This document shows, piece by piece, positions 51,643 through 61,580 of a stretch of 64,000 nt of DNA. This stretch comes from Lachnoclostridium sp. Marseille-P6806 (GTDB lineage: Bacteria > Bacillota > Clostridia > Lachnospirales > Lachnospiraceae): assembly GCF_900625025.1 (NCBI RefSeq), contig NZ_LR130574.1, positions 1-64,000 of the forward strand. Reading direction: 5' to 3'. The notes under the pieces are model-generated. The model made no database searches, was not told the origin of the DNA, and saw nothing but the letters and a program-made list of their open reading frames with translations. Numbering within the stretch: the stretch's first letter is position 1; every line of letters begins with the position of its first letter. Both the position numbers and the translations under genes were made by a program.

Positions 51643-54126
51643 TCATTTCTTCCCAGCTGCCGCTCCTTTTCCCGCTGCGCTCCTGTCCGTCTTATCCGTC
51701 TTCGCGCCGGACGTCCGGGCAGAACCTCCCGCCGCGCCGCTCCTGTCCGCAAAAACCTTTTTCAGATGCCAGATGTCCCGTACATACTCCTCAATGGTTC
51801 GGTCGGAGGAGAATTTGCCGGCCGCCGCTGTATTGAGCAACGCCATCCTCGCCCAGCTTCTGGTGTCGCTGTACGCCGCATCGATCCGGCGCTGCGCCTC
51901 CGCATAGGCCTCAAAATCTTTCAGAATGAAGTAACGGTCCGCCCGCTCGACACCCGCGCCGCCGAGCAGGGAATTGTACAGAGGGCGAAAGCGCTCCGGG
52001 TCGTCCGGAGAATAGCTTCCGTTCACCAGCTGCATCAGAACCTGACGGACGTTCTGGTCGCTGTTGAAGATCTCATACGGCTGATAGCCGCCGTTCGTCT
52101 CGTAGCCGATTACCTCCTCAGAGGTGAGGCCGAAGATGAACATATTCTCTTTTCCGACCTCCTCGAGCATCTCAACATTGGCGCCGTCCAGCGTGCCGAC
52201 AGTCAGCGCTCCGTTCAGCATCAGCTTCATGTTGCCGGTGCCGGAGGCCTCCTTTGACGCCGTGGAGATCTGCTCGGAGACGTCCGCCACCGCATTGATG
52301 AGTTTGATCGTGAGCTTCGCGTTGCGGTATCCCGCCGCGGCTTTCGCGCCGAAGATAAACGTGCGCCGGTTCATGCGCAGCCCCGGGTTCGCCTTGATCT
52401 GATTATACAGATACATGACGTGCAGAATGTTGAGGAGCTGACGCTTGTATTCATGCAGACGCTTGACCTGAACATCGTAGATGGAATGCGGGTCGACCGT
52501 GATGCCGTTGTGCTCGAGAATATACTTCGCGAGGCGCTGCTTGTTCTTATATTTGATCTGCATGAACTCGCGCTGCGCTCTGGCGTCGTCCGCATAGAGA
52601 CGCAGATCGGCAATCCGTGACAGATCGGTGATCCACTCCTCGCCCACATGCTCCGTGACCCAGTCCGCAAGCAGGGGATTCCCGTGCAGAAGAAAGCGTC
52701 TCTGCGTGATGCCGTTGGTTTTGTTGCTGAATTTCTGTGGGAAGAGCTCGTAGAAATCCCGGAGCTCCTGCTGCTCGAGAATCTGCGTGTGAAGCCGCGC
52801 GACGCCGTTGACCGAGAAGCCCGCGACAATGGCAAGGTTCGCCATGCGGACCTGCCCGTCGTAGATCACCGCCATCTTCCGGATTTTCGCGTTCACATCC
52901 GCGTCGGTATTGTCGTAGCGCTCATGAAGCATGATCAGGAAGCGCCGGTTGATCTCCTCCACAATCTGATAAATGCGGGGCAGGAGCTTGCTGAACAGCT
53001 CAATCGGCCACTTCTCGAGCGCTTCCGCCATAATGGTATGGTTCGTGTAGGCGCAGCTTCTCGTCACAACGCCCCATGCATCGTCCCATGACAGCCCGCA
53101 GTCGTCCATGAGTATGCGCATCAGCTCCGGCACCGTCAGCGTGGGGTGCGTGTCGTTGAGCTGGAAGACATATTTTTCATCGAGCTTCGTCAGATCCCTG
53201 TGGCGTGTAAGGTACTTCTTCACCGCCTGCTGTATCGATGCCGACACGAAGAAATACTGCTGCTTGAGGCGCAGCTCCTTGCCCTGATAATGGTCATCAC
53301 AGGGGTAAAGCACCTCCGTGATGAGCTTTGCCAGATTTTCCTCCTCCACGGCTTTGTTGTAATCGCCCTTGTCAAAGGAATCCAGATGAAACTCCACGAT
53401 CGGCTCCGCATCCCAGATGCGCAGCGTATCGACAAAGCCGTTGCCGTAGCCGATCACCGGAAGATCGTAGGGGACCGCGCGGACGCGCTGATAGCCCTCC
53501 TGCCGGTACATCAGCCGCCCGTCCGCGGTCGTATAGGTGGAGACATAGCCGCCGAAGCGCACCTCCTGCGTGTATTCCGGACGCTTGATCTCAAGCGGGT
53601 TGCCGTTCCGGAGCCAGTTGTCCGGCACCTCGACCTGATATCCGTCGACGATCTTCTGCCGGAACATACCGTAATGATAGCGGATGCCGCAGCCGTAGGC
53701 CGGGTAATTCAGCGTCGCCAGCGAATCGAGGAAGCAGGCGGCAAGCCTCCCCAGACCGCCGTTGCCGAGGGCCGCATCCGGCTCCTCGTCCTCAATGGCG
53801 TTGATATCAAAGCCCAGCTCCTTAAGAGCCTCGCCGACCGCCCGGTACGCGCCCAGATTGATGGCGTCGTTCCCGAACGCGCGGCCCATCAGAAACTCCA
53901 TCGACAGGTAGACCACCTGCTTGGGATCCTGCTCCTCAAAGGCTTTCTGCGTCTTCATCCAGCAGTCGATGATCTGATCACGGAGAGCCTGCGCCGCCGC
54001 CTGAAAGACCTCCTGCTTCGAGGCTTCTTTCCGTTCCCTGCGGTACATGGTCCGGATATTGTATTCCACGCTGCGCTTGAACAGTTCCTTGTCAAATGTA
54101 AAGGGTGCTTTTTTTGCTGCCGCCAT
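51643..54126 (-). CDS. glgP: Glycogen/maltodextrin phosphorylase
   Basis: 827 residues, PLP enzyme releasing glucose-1-phosphate from alpha-glucans. N-terminal NIRTMYRRERKEASKQEVFQ, then VYLSMEFLMGRAFGNDAINL and ALGNGGLGRLAACFLDSLAT. The PLP Lys is in KEASGTGNMKLMLNGALTVG. The C-terminus is extended by a low-complexity tail (SGAKTDKTDRSAAGKGAAAG), probably disordered. ATG at 54126 follows GGAGCACA. It is read in the same direction as ileS, with stop-start spacing of 35 bases. Confidence 0.96.
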   Translation of the reverse strand: MAAAKKAPFTFDKELFKRSVEYNIRTMYRRERKEASKQEVFQAAAQALRDQIIDCWMKTQKAFEEQDPKQVVYLSMEFLMGRAFGNDAINLGAYRAVGEALKELGFDINAIEDEEPDAALGNGGLGRLAACFLDSLATLNYPAYGCGIRYHYGMFRQKIVDGYQVEVPDNWLRNGNPLEIKRPEYTQEVRFGGYVSTYTTADGRLMYRQEGYQRVRAVPYDLPVIGYGNGFVDTLRIWDAEPIVEFHLDSFDKGDYNKAVEEENLAKLITEVLYPCDDHYQGKELRLKQQYFFVSASIQQAVKKYLTRHRDLTKLDEKYVFQLNDTHPTLTVPELMRILMDDCGLSWDDAWGVVTRSCAYTNHTIMAEALEKWPIELFSKLLPRIYQIVEEINRRFLIMLHERYDNTDADVNAKIRKMAVIYDGQVRMANLAIVAGFSVNGVARLHTQILEQQELRDFYELFPQKFSNKTNGITQRRFLLHGNPLLADWVTEHVGEEWITDLSRIADLRLYADDARAQREFMQIKYKNKQRLAKYILEHNGITVDPHSIYDVQVKRLHEYKRQLLNILHVMYLYNQIKANPGLRMNRRTFIFGAKAAAGYRNAKLTIKLINAVADVSEQISTASKEASGTGNMKLMLNGALTVGTLDGANVEMLEEVGKENMFIFGLTSEEVIGYETNGGYQPYEIFNSDQNVRQVLMQLVNGSYSPDDPERFRPLYNSLLGGAGVERADRYFILKDFEAYAEAQRRIDAAYSDTRSWARMALLNTAAAGKFSSDRTIEEYVRDIWHLKKVFADRSGAAGGSARTSGAKTDKTDRSAAGKGAAAGKK

Positions 54127-54161
54127 TGTGCTCCTGTCTCCCTGTCCTCTGCTGTTCTCCA

Positions 54162-57100
54162 TCATTCCGCGAGCTTTTCCACGCCGATGGTTACCGTCTC
54201 ACCGTTGATGTCCCATTCCTTTTCGTTCGCCAGCGTCTCTCCGTTTCCGACCGCGTCCGCCAGCACCTTGCCCGTAATCAGCTTCTCATGCCGCGCCGCG
54301 ATCTCCGAGAGCTTCGCATTTCCGTTCAGCGTGACATGGATATGGTCCATCACCTCGAAGCCGGAATTTTTGCGCATCGTCTGGATTTTGCTGATGAGCT
54401 CAAGGACATAGCCCTCTTCCAGCAGATCCTCCGTCAGATTCGTATCAAGAACAACCGTCACGCCGCCGTCCTCCTGCGTGACATAGCCCTCCTGCTGCAT
54501 CATGTCGATCAGCAGATCCTCCCCCGCAAGCTCGATGGTTTCGCCCTGATCCTCAAAGCGCAGCACGCCGCCCGCGTTCAGCTCATCCATGGCCGCATTG
54601 CCGTCGAGCGCGGACAGATACCGGCGGATCCCGCCGAGGTGCTTCCCGTACTTCGGCCCCACGGTCTTAAGCTGCGGCTTGAACGTGTAGGTCGTATAGC
54701 TCCGGACGTCCTCGGTAAAATACACGTTCTTCACGTTCAGCTCATCCTCGATGATCTCGCGGTACAGCCCCCCCAGCGCCTCCGGCGCCTTGACGTACAT
54801 GGCGCGGATCGGCTGCCGGTTCTTGATCGCGGAGAGATTGCGGCAGGCTCTTCCGAGCACAACAATCCGGAGAACCTCCTTCATGGAACGCTCAAGCTCC
54901 CCGTCGATCCGGCTTTCGTCCGTTTCCGGCCATGCGCACAGATGAATGCTCTCCGGCGCGGAGGCGTCCACGCTCCGGACAATGTTCTGATAGATTTCCT
55001 CCGTCATGAACGGAATCATCGGAGCCGCGCAGAGACAAACGTTCTTCAGCGCCTCATGCAGCGTCAGGTAGGCGTTTATCTTGTCCTGCTCCATGCCCTT
55101 CGCCCAGAAGCGCTCTCTGCCCCGGCGGACATACCAGTTGGACATGTCGTCCACGAAGTCCTCCAGCACCGCCGCCGCCTCGGGAAGACGATAGGCCGCA
55201 AGATTGGCGTCGGTCTCCCGGATCATCGTGTTCATCTTCGAGAGAAGCCACCGGTCCATCACCGGGAGACGGTCATAGTCCAGCGTATACTTTGTCGGGT
55301 CGAACCGGTCGATTTCCGCATACAACGTATAGAACGCATAGCTGTTCCACAGAGTCCCGAGAAATTTGCTCTGCCCCTCCTTGACGGCCTTGCCGGAGAA
55401 GCGCTTGGGCAGCCACGGGGCGCTCGCCGTGTAGAAATACCAGCGGACGGCATCTGCGCCATACTCGTTCAGGGCGTCCATCGGATCAACCGCATTGCCC
55501 TTGGATTTTGACATCTTGTTGCCGTTCTCATCGAGGACAAGCCCCATGACGACGACGTTTTTGAACGCCGGGCGGTTGAAGAGGAGCGTCGCCTCCGCGT
55601 GCAAGGAATAGAACCAGCCTCTCGTCTGATCCACCGCCTCGGAGATGAAAGAGGCCGGGAACTGCTTCTCGAAGAGCTCCTTGTTTTCAAAGGGATAGTG
55701 GAGCTCGGCATACGGGCAGGCTCCGGAATCAAACCAGCAGTCGATCACCTCCGGCACGCGCGCCATGCTGCCTCCGCAGTCCGGACAGGGAATGTGAAAT
55801 TCGTCGACAAAGGGCCGGTGCAGCTCGGTCGTCTCTGCTTTCGGATCGCCGGAGAGCTCCGCCAGCTCCTTTTTTGAGCCCACGCAGATCCGTTTTCCGC
55901 AGTCGGGGCACTCCCAGATCGGAAGCGGCGTCCCCCAGTAGCGGTCCCTCGACAGCGCCCAGTCCTGAATGTTCTCAAGCCAGTTGCCGAAGCGCCCCTC
56001 GCCCATGGTGGCGGGAACCCAGTTGATCTCCTTATTGTTGCGGACAAGGTCGTCGCGCACCGCCGTCATCCGGATAAACCACGATTCACGGGCATAGTAG
56101 ATGAGCGGCGTGTCGCAGCGCCAGCAGTGCGGGTAGTCGTGCTCCACTTTCGGCGCGGAGAAAAGGATCCCCCTCTCCTCCAGATCCTCAAGCACCGCCG
56201 GATCACAGCTGACCGCGCCCTCGTCCAGCTCATGCTGCGTGGGCTTGCAGCGCATCCCGGCAAACTTTCCCGCCTCCGGCTTCATGCGCCCGTGATCATC
56301 CACCATCTGCACGAACGGCGCGTCGTACTTTCTCCCCACGCGGGCGTCGTCCTCACCGAACGCCGGCGCGATGTGAACGATGCCAGTGCCGTCGGTCATG
56401 GTGACATAGTCGTCGCAGTAGACGAAAAACGCCTTTTTGTGCTGTCTGTCGGCCGCGTCCTTCGCGCACTGGTACAGCGGCTCGTACTCCCTGTATTCGA
56501 GCTCCGCGCCTTTCATGCGGGCAAGAACCTCATAGGCGGACTCCCCATCCTCCGCCAGCGGCCCGAGAACCTTATCCAGAAGCGCCGAGGCCATATAGTA
56601 GGTATATCCGTCGACGCAGCGAACCTTTGCGTACTCCTCCTCCGGGTTCACGCAGAGCGCGATGTTCGAGGGCAGTGTCCACGGCGTCGTCGTCCACGCG
56701 AGGAAATACGCGTTCTCTCCGGACACCTTGAAGCGCACGACGGCCGTGCGGTCTTTCAGCGTCTTATAGCCCTGCGCGACCTCGTGAGAGGACAGGGGCG
56801 TTCCGCAGCTCGGGCAGTAGGGCACCACCTTGAAGCCCTTGTACAGCAGGCCCTTGTTCCAGATCTGCTGCAGCGCCCACCACTCGGACTCGATATAATC
56901 GTCGTAATAGGTGACATAGGGGTTCTTCATATCGGCCCAGAAGCCGACCTTTTCGGAAAACTTCTCCCACATCCCCTTGTAGGTCCAGACGGATTCCTTG
57001 CACTTCTCGATAAAGGGCTCCAGACCGTAGGCCTCGATCTGATCCTTTCCCTCGATGCCGATCTCTTTCTCGACCTCGAGCTCCACCGGGAGCCCGTGGG

Positions 57101-57359
57101 TATCCCAGCCCGCCTTGCGCGGGACCTGCTCCCCTTTCATGGTCCGGTAGCGGGGAATCATATCCTTGATGACGCGGGTTTCCACATGGCCGATATGGGG
57201 CCTGCCATTTGCCGTCGGAGGGCCGTCGTAGAACATATAGATCGGATGTCCCTCATTCTGCTCCACGCTCTTTTCAAAAATTCTGTTTTCGGCCCAGAAC
57301 CTCGCCGTGTTCTCTTCTCTCTCGACAAAATTCAGATCCGGACTTACTTTCTTATACAT
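54162..57359 (-). CDS. ileS: Isoleucyl-tRNA synthetase
   Basis: 1065 residues. Class I: HIGH-type GRPHIGHVETRVIKD and KMSKS in ENGNKMSKSKGNAVDPMDAL. The editing domain (AWTTTPWTLPSNIALCVNPE) and C-terminal anticodon domain (SNWYVRRGRERFWAKGM) are present. WDTHGLPVELEVEKEIGIEG is the IleRS type 2 form (eukaryote-like), found in many clostridia and linked with mupirocin tolerance. I prefer the ATG at 57359 (MYKKVSPDLNF); a longer frame to 57386 lacks a ribosome site. Upstream there is a consensus promoter and no T-box. Confidence 0.96.
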   Translation of the reverse strand: MYKKVSPDLNFVEREENTARFWAENRIFEKSVEQNEGHPIYMFYDGPPTANGRPHIGHVETRVIKDMIPRYRTMKGEQVPRKAGWDTHGLPVELEVEKEIGIEGKDQIEAYGLEPFIEKCKESVWTYKGMWEKFSEKVGFWADMKNPYVTYYDDYIESEWWALQQIWNKGLLYKGFKVVPYCPSCGTPLSSHEVAQGYKTLKDRTAVVRFKVSGENAYFLAWTTTPWTLPSNIALCVNPEEEYAKVRCVDGYTYYMASALLDKVLGPLAEDGESAYEVLARMKGAELEYREYEPLYQCAKDAADRQHKKAFFVYCDDYVTMTDGTGIVHIAPAFGEDDARVGRKYDAPFVQMVDDHGRMKPEAGKFAGMRCKPTQHELDEGAVSCDPAVLEDLEERGILFSAPKVEHDYPHCWRCDTPLIYYARESWFIRMTAVRDDLVRNNKEINWVPATMGEGRFGNWLENIQDWALSRDRYWGTPLPIWECPDCGKRICVGSKKELAELSGDPKAETTELHRPFVDEFHIPCPDCGGSMARVPEVIDCWFDSGACPYAELHYPFENKELFEKQFPASFISEAVDQTRGWFYSLHAEATLLFNRPAFKNVVVMGLVLDENGNKMSKSKGNAVDPMDALNEYGADAVRWYFYTASAPWLPKRFSGKAVKEGQSKFLGTLWNSYAFYTLYAEIDRFDPTKYTLDYDRLPVMDRWLLSKMNTMIRETDANLAAYRLPEAAAVLEDFVDDMSNWYVRRGRERFWAKGMEQDKINAYLTLHEALKNVCLCAAPMIPFMTEEIYQNIVRSVDASAPESIHLCAWPETDESRIDGELERSMKEVLRIVVLGRACRNLSAIKNRQPIRAMYVKAPEALGGLYREIIEDELNVKNVYFTEDVRSYTTYTFKPQLKTVGPKYGKHLGGIRRYLSALDGNAAMDELNAGGVLRFEDQGETIELAGEDLLIDMMQQEGYVTQEDGGVTVVLDTNLTEDLLEEGYVLELISKIQTMRKNSGFEVMDHIHVTLNGNAKLSEIAARHEKLITGKVLADAVGNGETLANEKEWDINGETVTIGVEKLAE

Positions 57360-57445
57360 ATGCCTGTCATCCTCTTCTTCCGTCATTTTTCATGGAACCC
57401 GTAAATATCCGACACGTCTCTCCGCCGGGCGGCACTTTGCGCCAA

Positions 57446-57474
57446 AGTATAAAACCGGGCCCGCGGCCTGTCAA
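57446..57474 (-). promoter_or_regulatory. Promoter of ileS
   Basis: Minus strand TTGACA (57474-57469) and TATACT (57451-57446), spacer 17. Transcription starts about 80 bases before ileS, too short a leader for a T-box riboswitch. Confidence 0.8.
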
Positions 57475-57558
57475 GAAACACGCCGCTCTCTGCCGCGCAG
57501 ACAGCGACCCCGGAGCCCGTCCCCGCAAAGGCTCTGCCGTCGGACTTCTGCTTCTCCC

Positions 57559-59646
57559 TCAGTTCGCGCCGAGCCACCGGCTCTGATAACTCTCGCAGAG
57601 CTCTTCGACCCATTCGCGCCGCGCGAGCGCTGCTCTCTCTTCCTCCGGCACGGCCGCCGCGCCGTAGAAGATCCCGGCAAGAGCCCCTGCCGCGGCCGCG
57701 GCCCGGCCGGCTGCCGCCGCGCCGCGCCCCAAGGCCGCCGCTTTCCCGATGCACTCGCGGAAAGAAGAACTGTTCAGCAGGCACCAGACCGCCGTCTCCA
57801 GCGTATCGACGGCGCGGCCGTCCCCCGAAAGGGCCGACTCCGGAAGCGCGCGGAAGCGGCTGATGGCATGGAGCCGCGTGAGATCCGCCAGCGCCGAACG
57901 GACCGCATCGTAATCCTTGACCGCTTCGCGGTGCTCCTCCAGCGCTTTCCGCTCCTCTTCATCTGCCGCCTCCTCGCCGACGCGATAGAACAGGAGCATT
58001 TCGTTTACCGCATCCTGCACATGCTTCTCCGCATTCTCTTTCGGAAGATGCGTCACCAGATTCCGCACAATCAGGGAATAGAGCTCGCAGACCGCCTTGC
58101 TGCGCGGATGAGCGTGTGTGAGCGCCGAGGCCTGATGAAGCAGGGCGCGGTCGGCGTCCGTACAGAAAGGCTGTCCCTGCCGGCACAGCAGAAGCGAAAA
58201 CGGCAGAATCCGGACAAGAGCCCCGCTCCCGTCCGCGCTCTCATCCCCGATTCCGCAGGAGAGCGGCGTCATTCCCCGCGCGTAGTTCATGATCGCCGCA
58301 TCGGTCGTCTCCCCGATGCCGGACGCGCTGCCGGACGCCGTATACTCTCCATACATCCGCCAGCGGAAGAGCTTTTCCATCACGTCGCCGAAGTCCGGCG
58401 CTTTCTTCGCGGACAGGCTGTCCAGCGCGGCGAGCGTCATGCTGCCGGCCGCCGACCAGAGCGTCTCCGCACCCGCGCTGTCCGGCGTGCTCTCCGCCGT
58501 GCCGTCCCCGCAGCGGAGCGGCGGGGACGCCATGCCGAATGCCTCGCCGACGAGAAGTCCCGTCACCGCCGCAGCCGTAAGGCCGCTCTCCGGCCGGCGG
58601 AGCGTGATCTGCAGCTGAGGCCCCGGGCCCGCGGCGGCTCCGGCAGATCCCCCCTGCGCGGCGAGCGTCTCTTTCCGGCGCTTTTCCGCCTCCTCACGCA
58701 ATTTGCGGATATTCTCCATGAATGCCTGATACCGGCGATAGGTCTCCTCGTCCGGCGCGCACATGACGACCTGCATCACATAGTCCTGATGCGCCGCGAG
58801 CCACCCGGTCGCCGCGGAAATCACGGCCGGAATCTGCTCCTCCAGCGGGAAGCCTCCCTGCGAGGCTCCCGGAAAGGCGATGCTGTGCAGCTCTCCGCCG
58901 CGGGACAGCTCGAGCGCCGCCGCGCAGCCCCTCATAAGAAGCGCCCCGGCCTCTCTCTTCTCCTGCGCCGTGCCCCCCGCAGGATAGGACGGCACAAAAA
59001 TACGGATCCGGCGCGGCTTCTCTTCTGTCTCATCCGCAAAGACCGCCGTCCCGGCCTCCCTGTTCTCTTTCCCCGCGTCCTCCATACTGACGGCGCCCTG
59101 CGCGCCGGCTGAGGCCGCGTCCGCTTTCTGAATGAATACGTGGCTCCGCTTCGCCGTCTCCGCCGTTGTCCGGCGCGCATCCTCCGTCTTCAATATCGCC
59201 GCGATCGTCGTCCGCGGCAGAAGGAAGCGCTTTCCCCACGGGTTAATAAGGACCCCCTGCAGCGCTTCCGTCCGCCCGATCATTTCCAGCGCCTCCCGCA
59301 GAGGTATGGCGAGCACCGGCGTCTGTGCGCCTTTCTTCTGCTCCGCCTCGCTGGTAAAGAGAACGGCCGCCTCTTTCCCGTCCGGCGATTTCAATCTGTT
59401 CAGGACAAAGCGCCTCTGCTTCTGCTTCGGATTGCGGAAATCCACGGTCTCCGCCGCCGGAGCCGCCGCGAGCAGCACCCGCGTCCCCGGAGCGAGCTGA
59501 CGCCGCACGGCCTCCATCACCGCCATCACGTTCTGATTGGTTCTGTTTTCATGATAGGCAAGAATCGCCGCCTCAATCTCCCCGTTGCCTTTCAGCATGT
59601 CCGCGATCGTAATCCTTGCTCTGGTTATCCGTTTTGAATCGTTCAT
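57559..59646 (-). CDS. SseB/half-macrodomain/ADP-ribosylglycohydrolase-like fusion
   Basis: 695 residues, three regions. About 30-155 is SseB-like (VLNRLKSPDGKEAAVLFTSE; NPWGKRFLLPRTTIAAIL). About 212-315 equals the C-terminal half of a macrodomain (LHSIAFPGASQGGFPLEEQI; VVMCAPDEETYRRY) with no GDIT/NAAN half before it, only a linker. About 354-690 is ADP-ribosylglycohydrolase-like (TAAAVTGLLVGEAFGMA; DGSGALVRILPFSLLL; LTHAHPRSKAVCELYSLIV; AGALAGIFYGAAAVPEEERA). The family's metal ligands seem gone: WSAAGSMT (397-404) stands where WTDDTxMT is expected, and GRGAAAAGRAAAAAG (640-654) where the DxD is. Probably a binding or pseudo-enzyme. ATG at 59646 follows AAAGGGG. Confidence 0.7.
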   Translation of the reverse strand: MNDSKRITRARITIADMLKGNGEIEAAILAYHENRTNQNVMAVMEAVRRQLAPGTRVLLAAAPAAETVDFRNPKQKQRRFVLNRLKSPDGKEAAVLFTSEAEQKKGAQTPVLAIPLREALEMIGRTEALQGVLINPWGKRFLLPRTTIAAILKTEDARRTTAETAKRSHVFIQKADAASAGAQGAVSMEDAGKENREAGTAVFADETEEKPRRIRIFVPSYPAGGTAQEKREAGALLMRGCAAALELSRGGELHSIAFPGASQGGFPLEEQIPAVISAATGWLAAHQDYVMQVVMCAPDEETYRRYQAFMENIRKLREEAEKRRKETLAAQGGSAGAAAGPGPQLQITLRRPESGLTAAAVTGLLVGEAFGMASPPLRCGDGTAESTPDSAGAETLWSAAGSMTLAALDSLSAKKAPDFGDVMEKLFRWRMYGEYTASGSASGIGETTDAAIMNYARGMTPLSCGIGDESADGSGALVRILPFSLLLCRQGQPFCTDADRALLHQASALTHAHPRSKAVCELYSLIVRNLVTHLPKENAEKHVQDAVNEMLLFYRVGEEAADEEERKALEEHREAVKDYDAVRSALADLTRLHAISRFRALPESALSGDGRAVDTLETAVWCLLNSSSFRECIGKAAALGRGAAAAGRAAAAAGALAGIFYGAAAVPEEERAALARREWVEELCESYQSRWLGAN

Positions 59647-59822
59647 CTCTGACCCCTTTGAAAGCTGTAACTCCAAGCATTAAGAATACTACACAAGCGC
59701 CTGTTCTGCCTACTTATTTATATAATCCTCCCATTTTCTTCCAATCTGGAGTATAATCAACTAACCACATGATTACGTGCGGCGCAGGCTGTTTGCCCGC
59801 GTTTTCCCAGAAAGGAACCCCC

Positions 59823-61562
59823 ATGCGGCCCCCGCATTTCCCGGAAGCTCTGAAAAAGAAAGAACCCGCCGAGCTCGTCGCCTATGCCGTTCTCATCGCC
59901 GGCATGATCTTTGTGCTGATGCAGCTCCTGACCACCTACACCGGTTACAGCTTCTATGAATACCGACGGATCGAGAACGGAATTTCGGGCGAGCTTGTCC
60001 GCACGGACGGCAGGACGCTCCGCTTCAGGGGCAACAGCTTCCCGGTTCCCCGGTCCGGCGATACGCTGATCGTGCGTGTCCCTCTCTCCCGGGAGAATCA
60101 TCTTCTGAATTCCGCTCTCAGCTTCTGCTGGACCGGCGCCGTCGTGACCGCTTCGGATCCGGAGGGAAATCTTCTTTTTTCCTACGGTGAGAACATGGAG
60201 GCCGAGGGACATCAGATCGGCGACGTTCTCTGCATTATTCCTCTCCCTGAGAGCGCATGGGAGCACTTCGTCACCCTCACGCTCCGGCAGGCGCAGGGGC
60301 GCGGGGCAGGTCACTTTCATTCCCTGCGCATCACAAGGACCGCCAATGCCATTCATTATGCCCTTGTCCGCTATCTGGTTGAATTCGTCCTGTTTATAAC
60401 CTGCTTCTGGACCGCGCTGGTCTGCACCGTCTTGTTCGGCATTGCCGCCGTGCGCAGACCCGGTCTGCGTCAGTGGTTCTGGTTTTCCGCTTTCTGCGCC
60501 GCCTCCTCGGGCTGGGTTATCGGCTATCTGCATTTCATCAATGCCATTTCCCGCTGGAGCTACCTTGCGGCAAATTCCGCATACATCTCAGTCTGCATCA
60601 TGCCCGCCGCCGTCTCGATGTTCCTCAGCCGCTGGCCTTTTCCGCCGAAAATATGCCGTTTCTACCGCCGGAGCGCGCTGCTTTTCACCGCTTTTTTTGC
60701 CGCCGCCGTTCTTTTCGAGCTCTTCACGCCGCTCCACTACTACCATTTTATGGGGCCGCTCTGCACACTGGTTTTCATTCATATTCTCCTTACGGCCTAT
60801 GTTCTTCTCCGCGTTTCCCCCGCACAGAGCAACGAGCGGCCGACCATGGTGCTCAAATGGGGACTGCTCGCATCCTGCCTGTTTCTCCTCTTAGAGCTTA
60901 TCCGCTTCTCGGCAGACCGGCTCGTCGACCGTCCGGGTCCGGCCATGCGGCTTTTCCTTTCCATCAATATGGCCCCTGCCTTTGTGTTCCTGACCATTCT
61001 CTCTTTTCTTCTGAACAGCATTCTCATGCTCTTTCACCAGATCATGGAGAGCCGCGAAAAGGAAAATCTGAAAAAGATCGCGTGGATCGACCCTCTTTCC
61101 GCCATCCCGAACCGGCAGGCCTGCGTCCGCCGACTGGAGGAGCTGGAGCAAAAAGAGATCCGGAATTATACGCTGTATTTTTTTGATGCCGACAATCTGA
61201 AAAAAGCGAATGATACCTACGGACACGATATGGGAGACGAGCTGATTATCTTTGTCGCCCACAGCGTCCGGAATACCTTTGAGGACTATCCCGGCTTCTT
61301 CGGGCGCTGGGGCGGCGACGAATTCATTGCCTGCGTCATCGGCAGCATTCCCCCCGAGGATCCCATCGCCACGTTCCGCAGAAATATCGAGGAGGGGAAT
61401 CAATACCATTTCTTCCCCTTTCACGCCTCCGTCTCGCAGGGCTGGGCCGTGAGCACCGCCGAAGCGCCTCTCACGCCGAAAGAGGCCTTAGAGGAGGCCG
61501 ACCGGCGCATGTACGAACACAAGCGACAAGCCAAGGCCTCCCGCCGCAGCTTTCCGAACTGA
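59823..61562 (+). CDS. Membrane GGDEF protein with 7TMR-DISM-like sensor, copy 1
   Basis: 579 residues. An N-terminal membrane helix (AYAVLIAGMIFVLMQLL), an extracellular beta domain (about 45-180: ALSFCWTGAVVTASDPEGNL, then GDVLCIIPLPESAW), seven membrane helices (about 185-410, e.g. VEFVLFITCFWTALVCTVLF), and a cytosolic GGDEF domain. Active site GRWGGDEFIACV is intact, so c-di-GMP synthesis is likely. No RxxD I-site stands before it (FEDYPGFFGRW), so little product inhibition. The layout resembles 7TMR-DISM receptors, which bind extracellular carbohydrates or similar. AAAGGAA precedes ATG. The next gene is a paralogue. Confidence 0.88.
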   Translation: MRPPHFPEALKKKEPAELVAYAVLIAGMIFVLMQLLTTYTGYSFYEYRRIENGISGELVRTDGRTLRFRGNSFPVPRSGDTLIVRVPLSRENHLLNSALSFCWTGAVVTASDPEGNLLFSYGENMEAEGHQIGDVLCIIPLPESAWEHFVTLTLRQAQGRGAGHFHSLRITRTANAIHYALVRYLVEFVLFITCFWTALVCTVLFGIAAVRRPGLRQWFWFSAFCAASSGWVIGYLHFINAISRWSYLAANSAYISVCIMPAAVSMFLSRWPFPPKICRFYRRSALLFTAFFAAAVLFELFTPLHYYHFMGPLCTLVFIHILLTAYVLLRVSPAQSNERPTMVLKWGLLASCLFLLLELIRFSADRLVDRPGPAMRLFLSINMAPAFVFLTILSFLLNSILMLFHQIMESREKENLKKIAWIDPLSAIPNRQACVRRLEELEQKEIRNYTLYFFDADNLKKANDTYGHDMGDELIIFVAHSVRNTFEDYPGFFGRWGGDEFIACVIGSIPPEDPIATFRRNIEEGNQYHFFPFHASVSQGWAVSTAEAPLTPKEALEEADRRMYEHKRQAKASRRSFPN

Positions 61563-61580
61563 GAAAGGGCTCCCCGCCGC

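Noticed and set aside
57387-57558. T-box riboswitch before ileS
   Set aside because: No conserved T-box antiterminator sequence and the leader from the predicted promoter is only about 80 bases.
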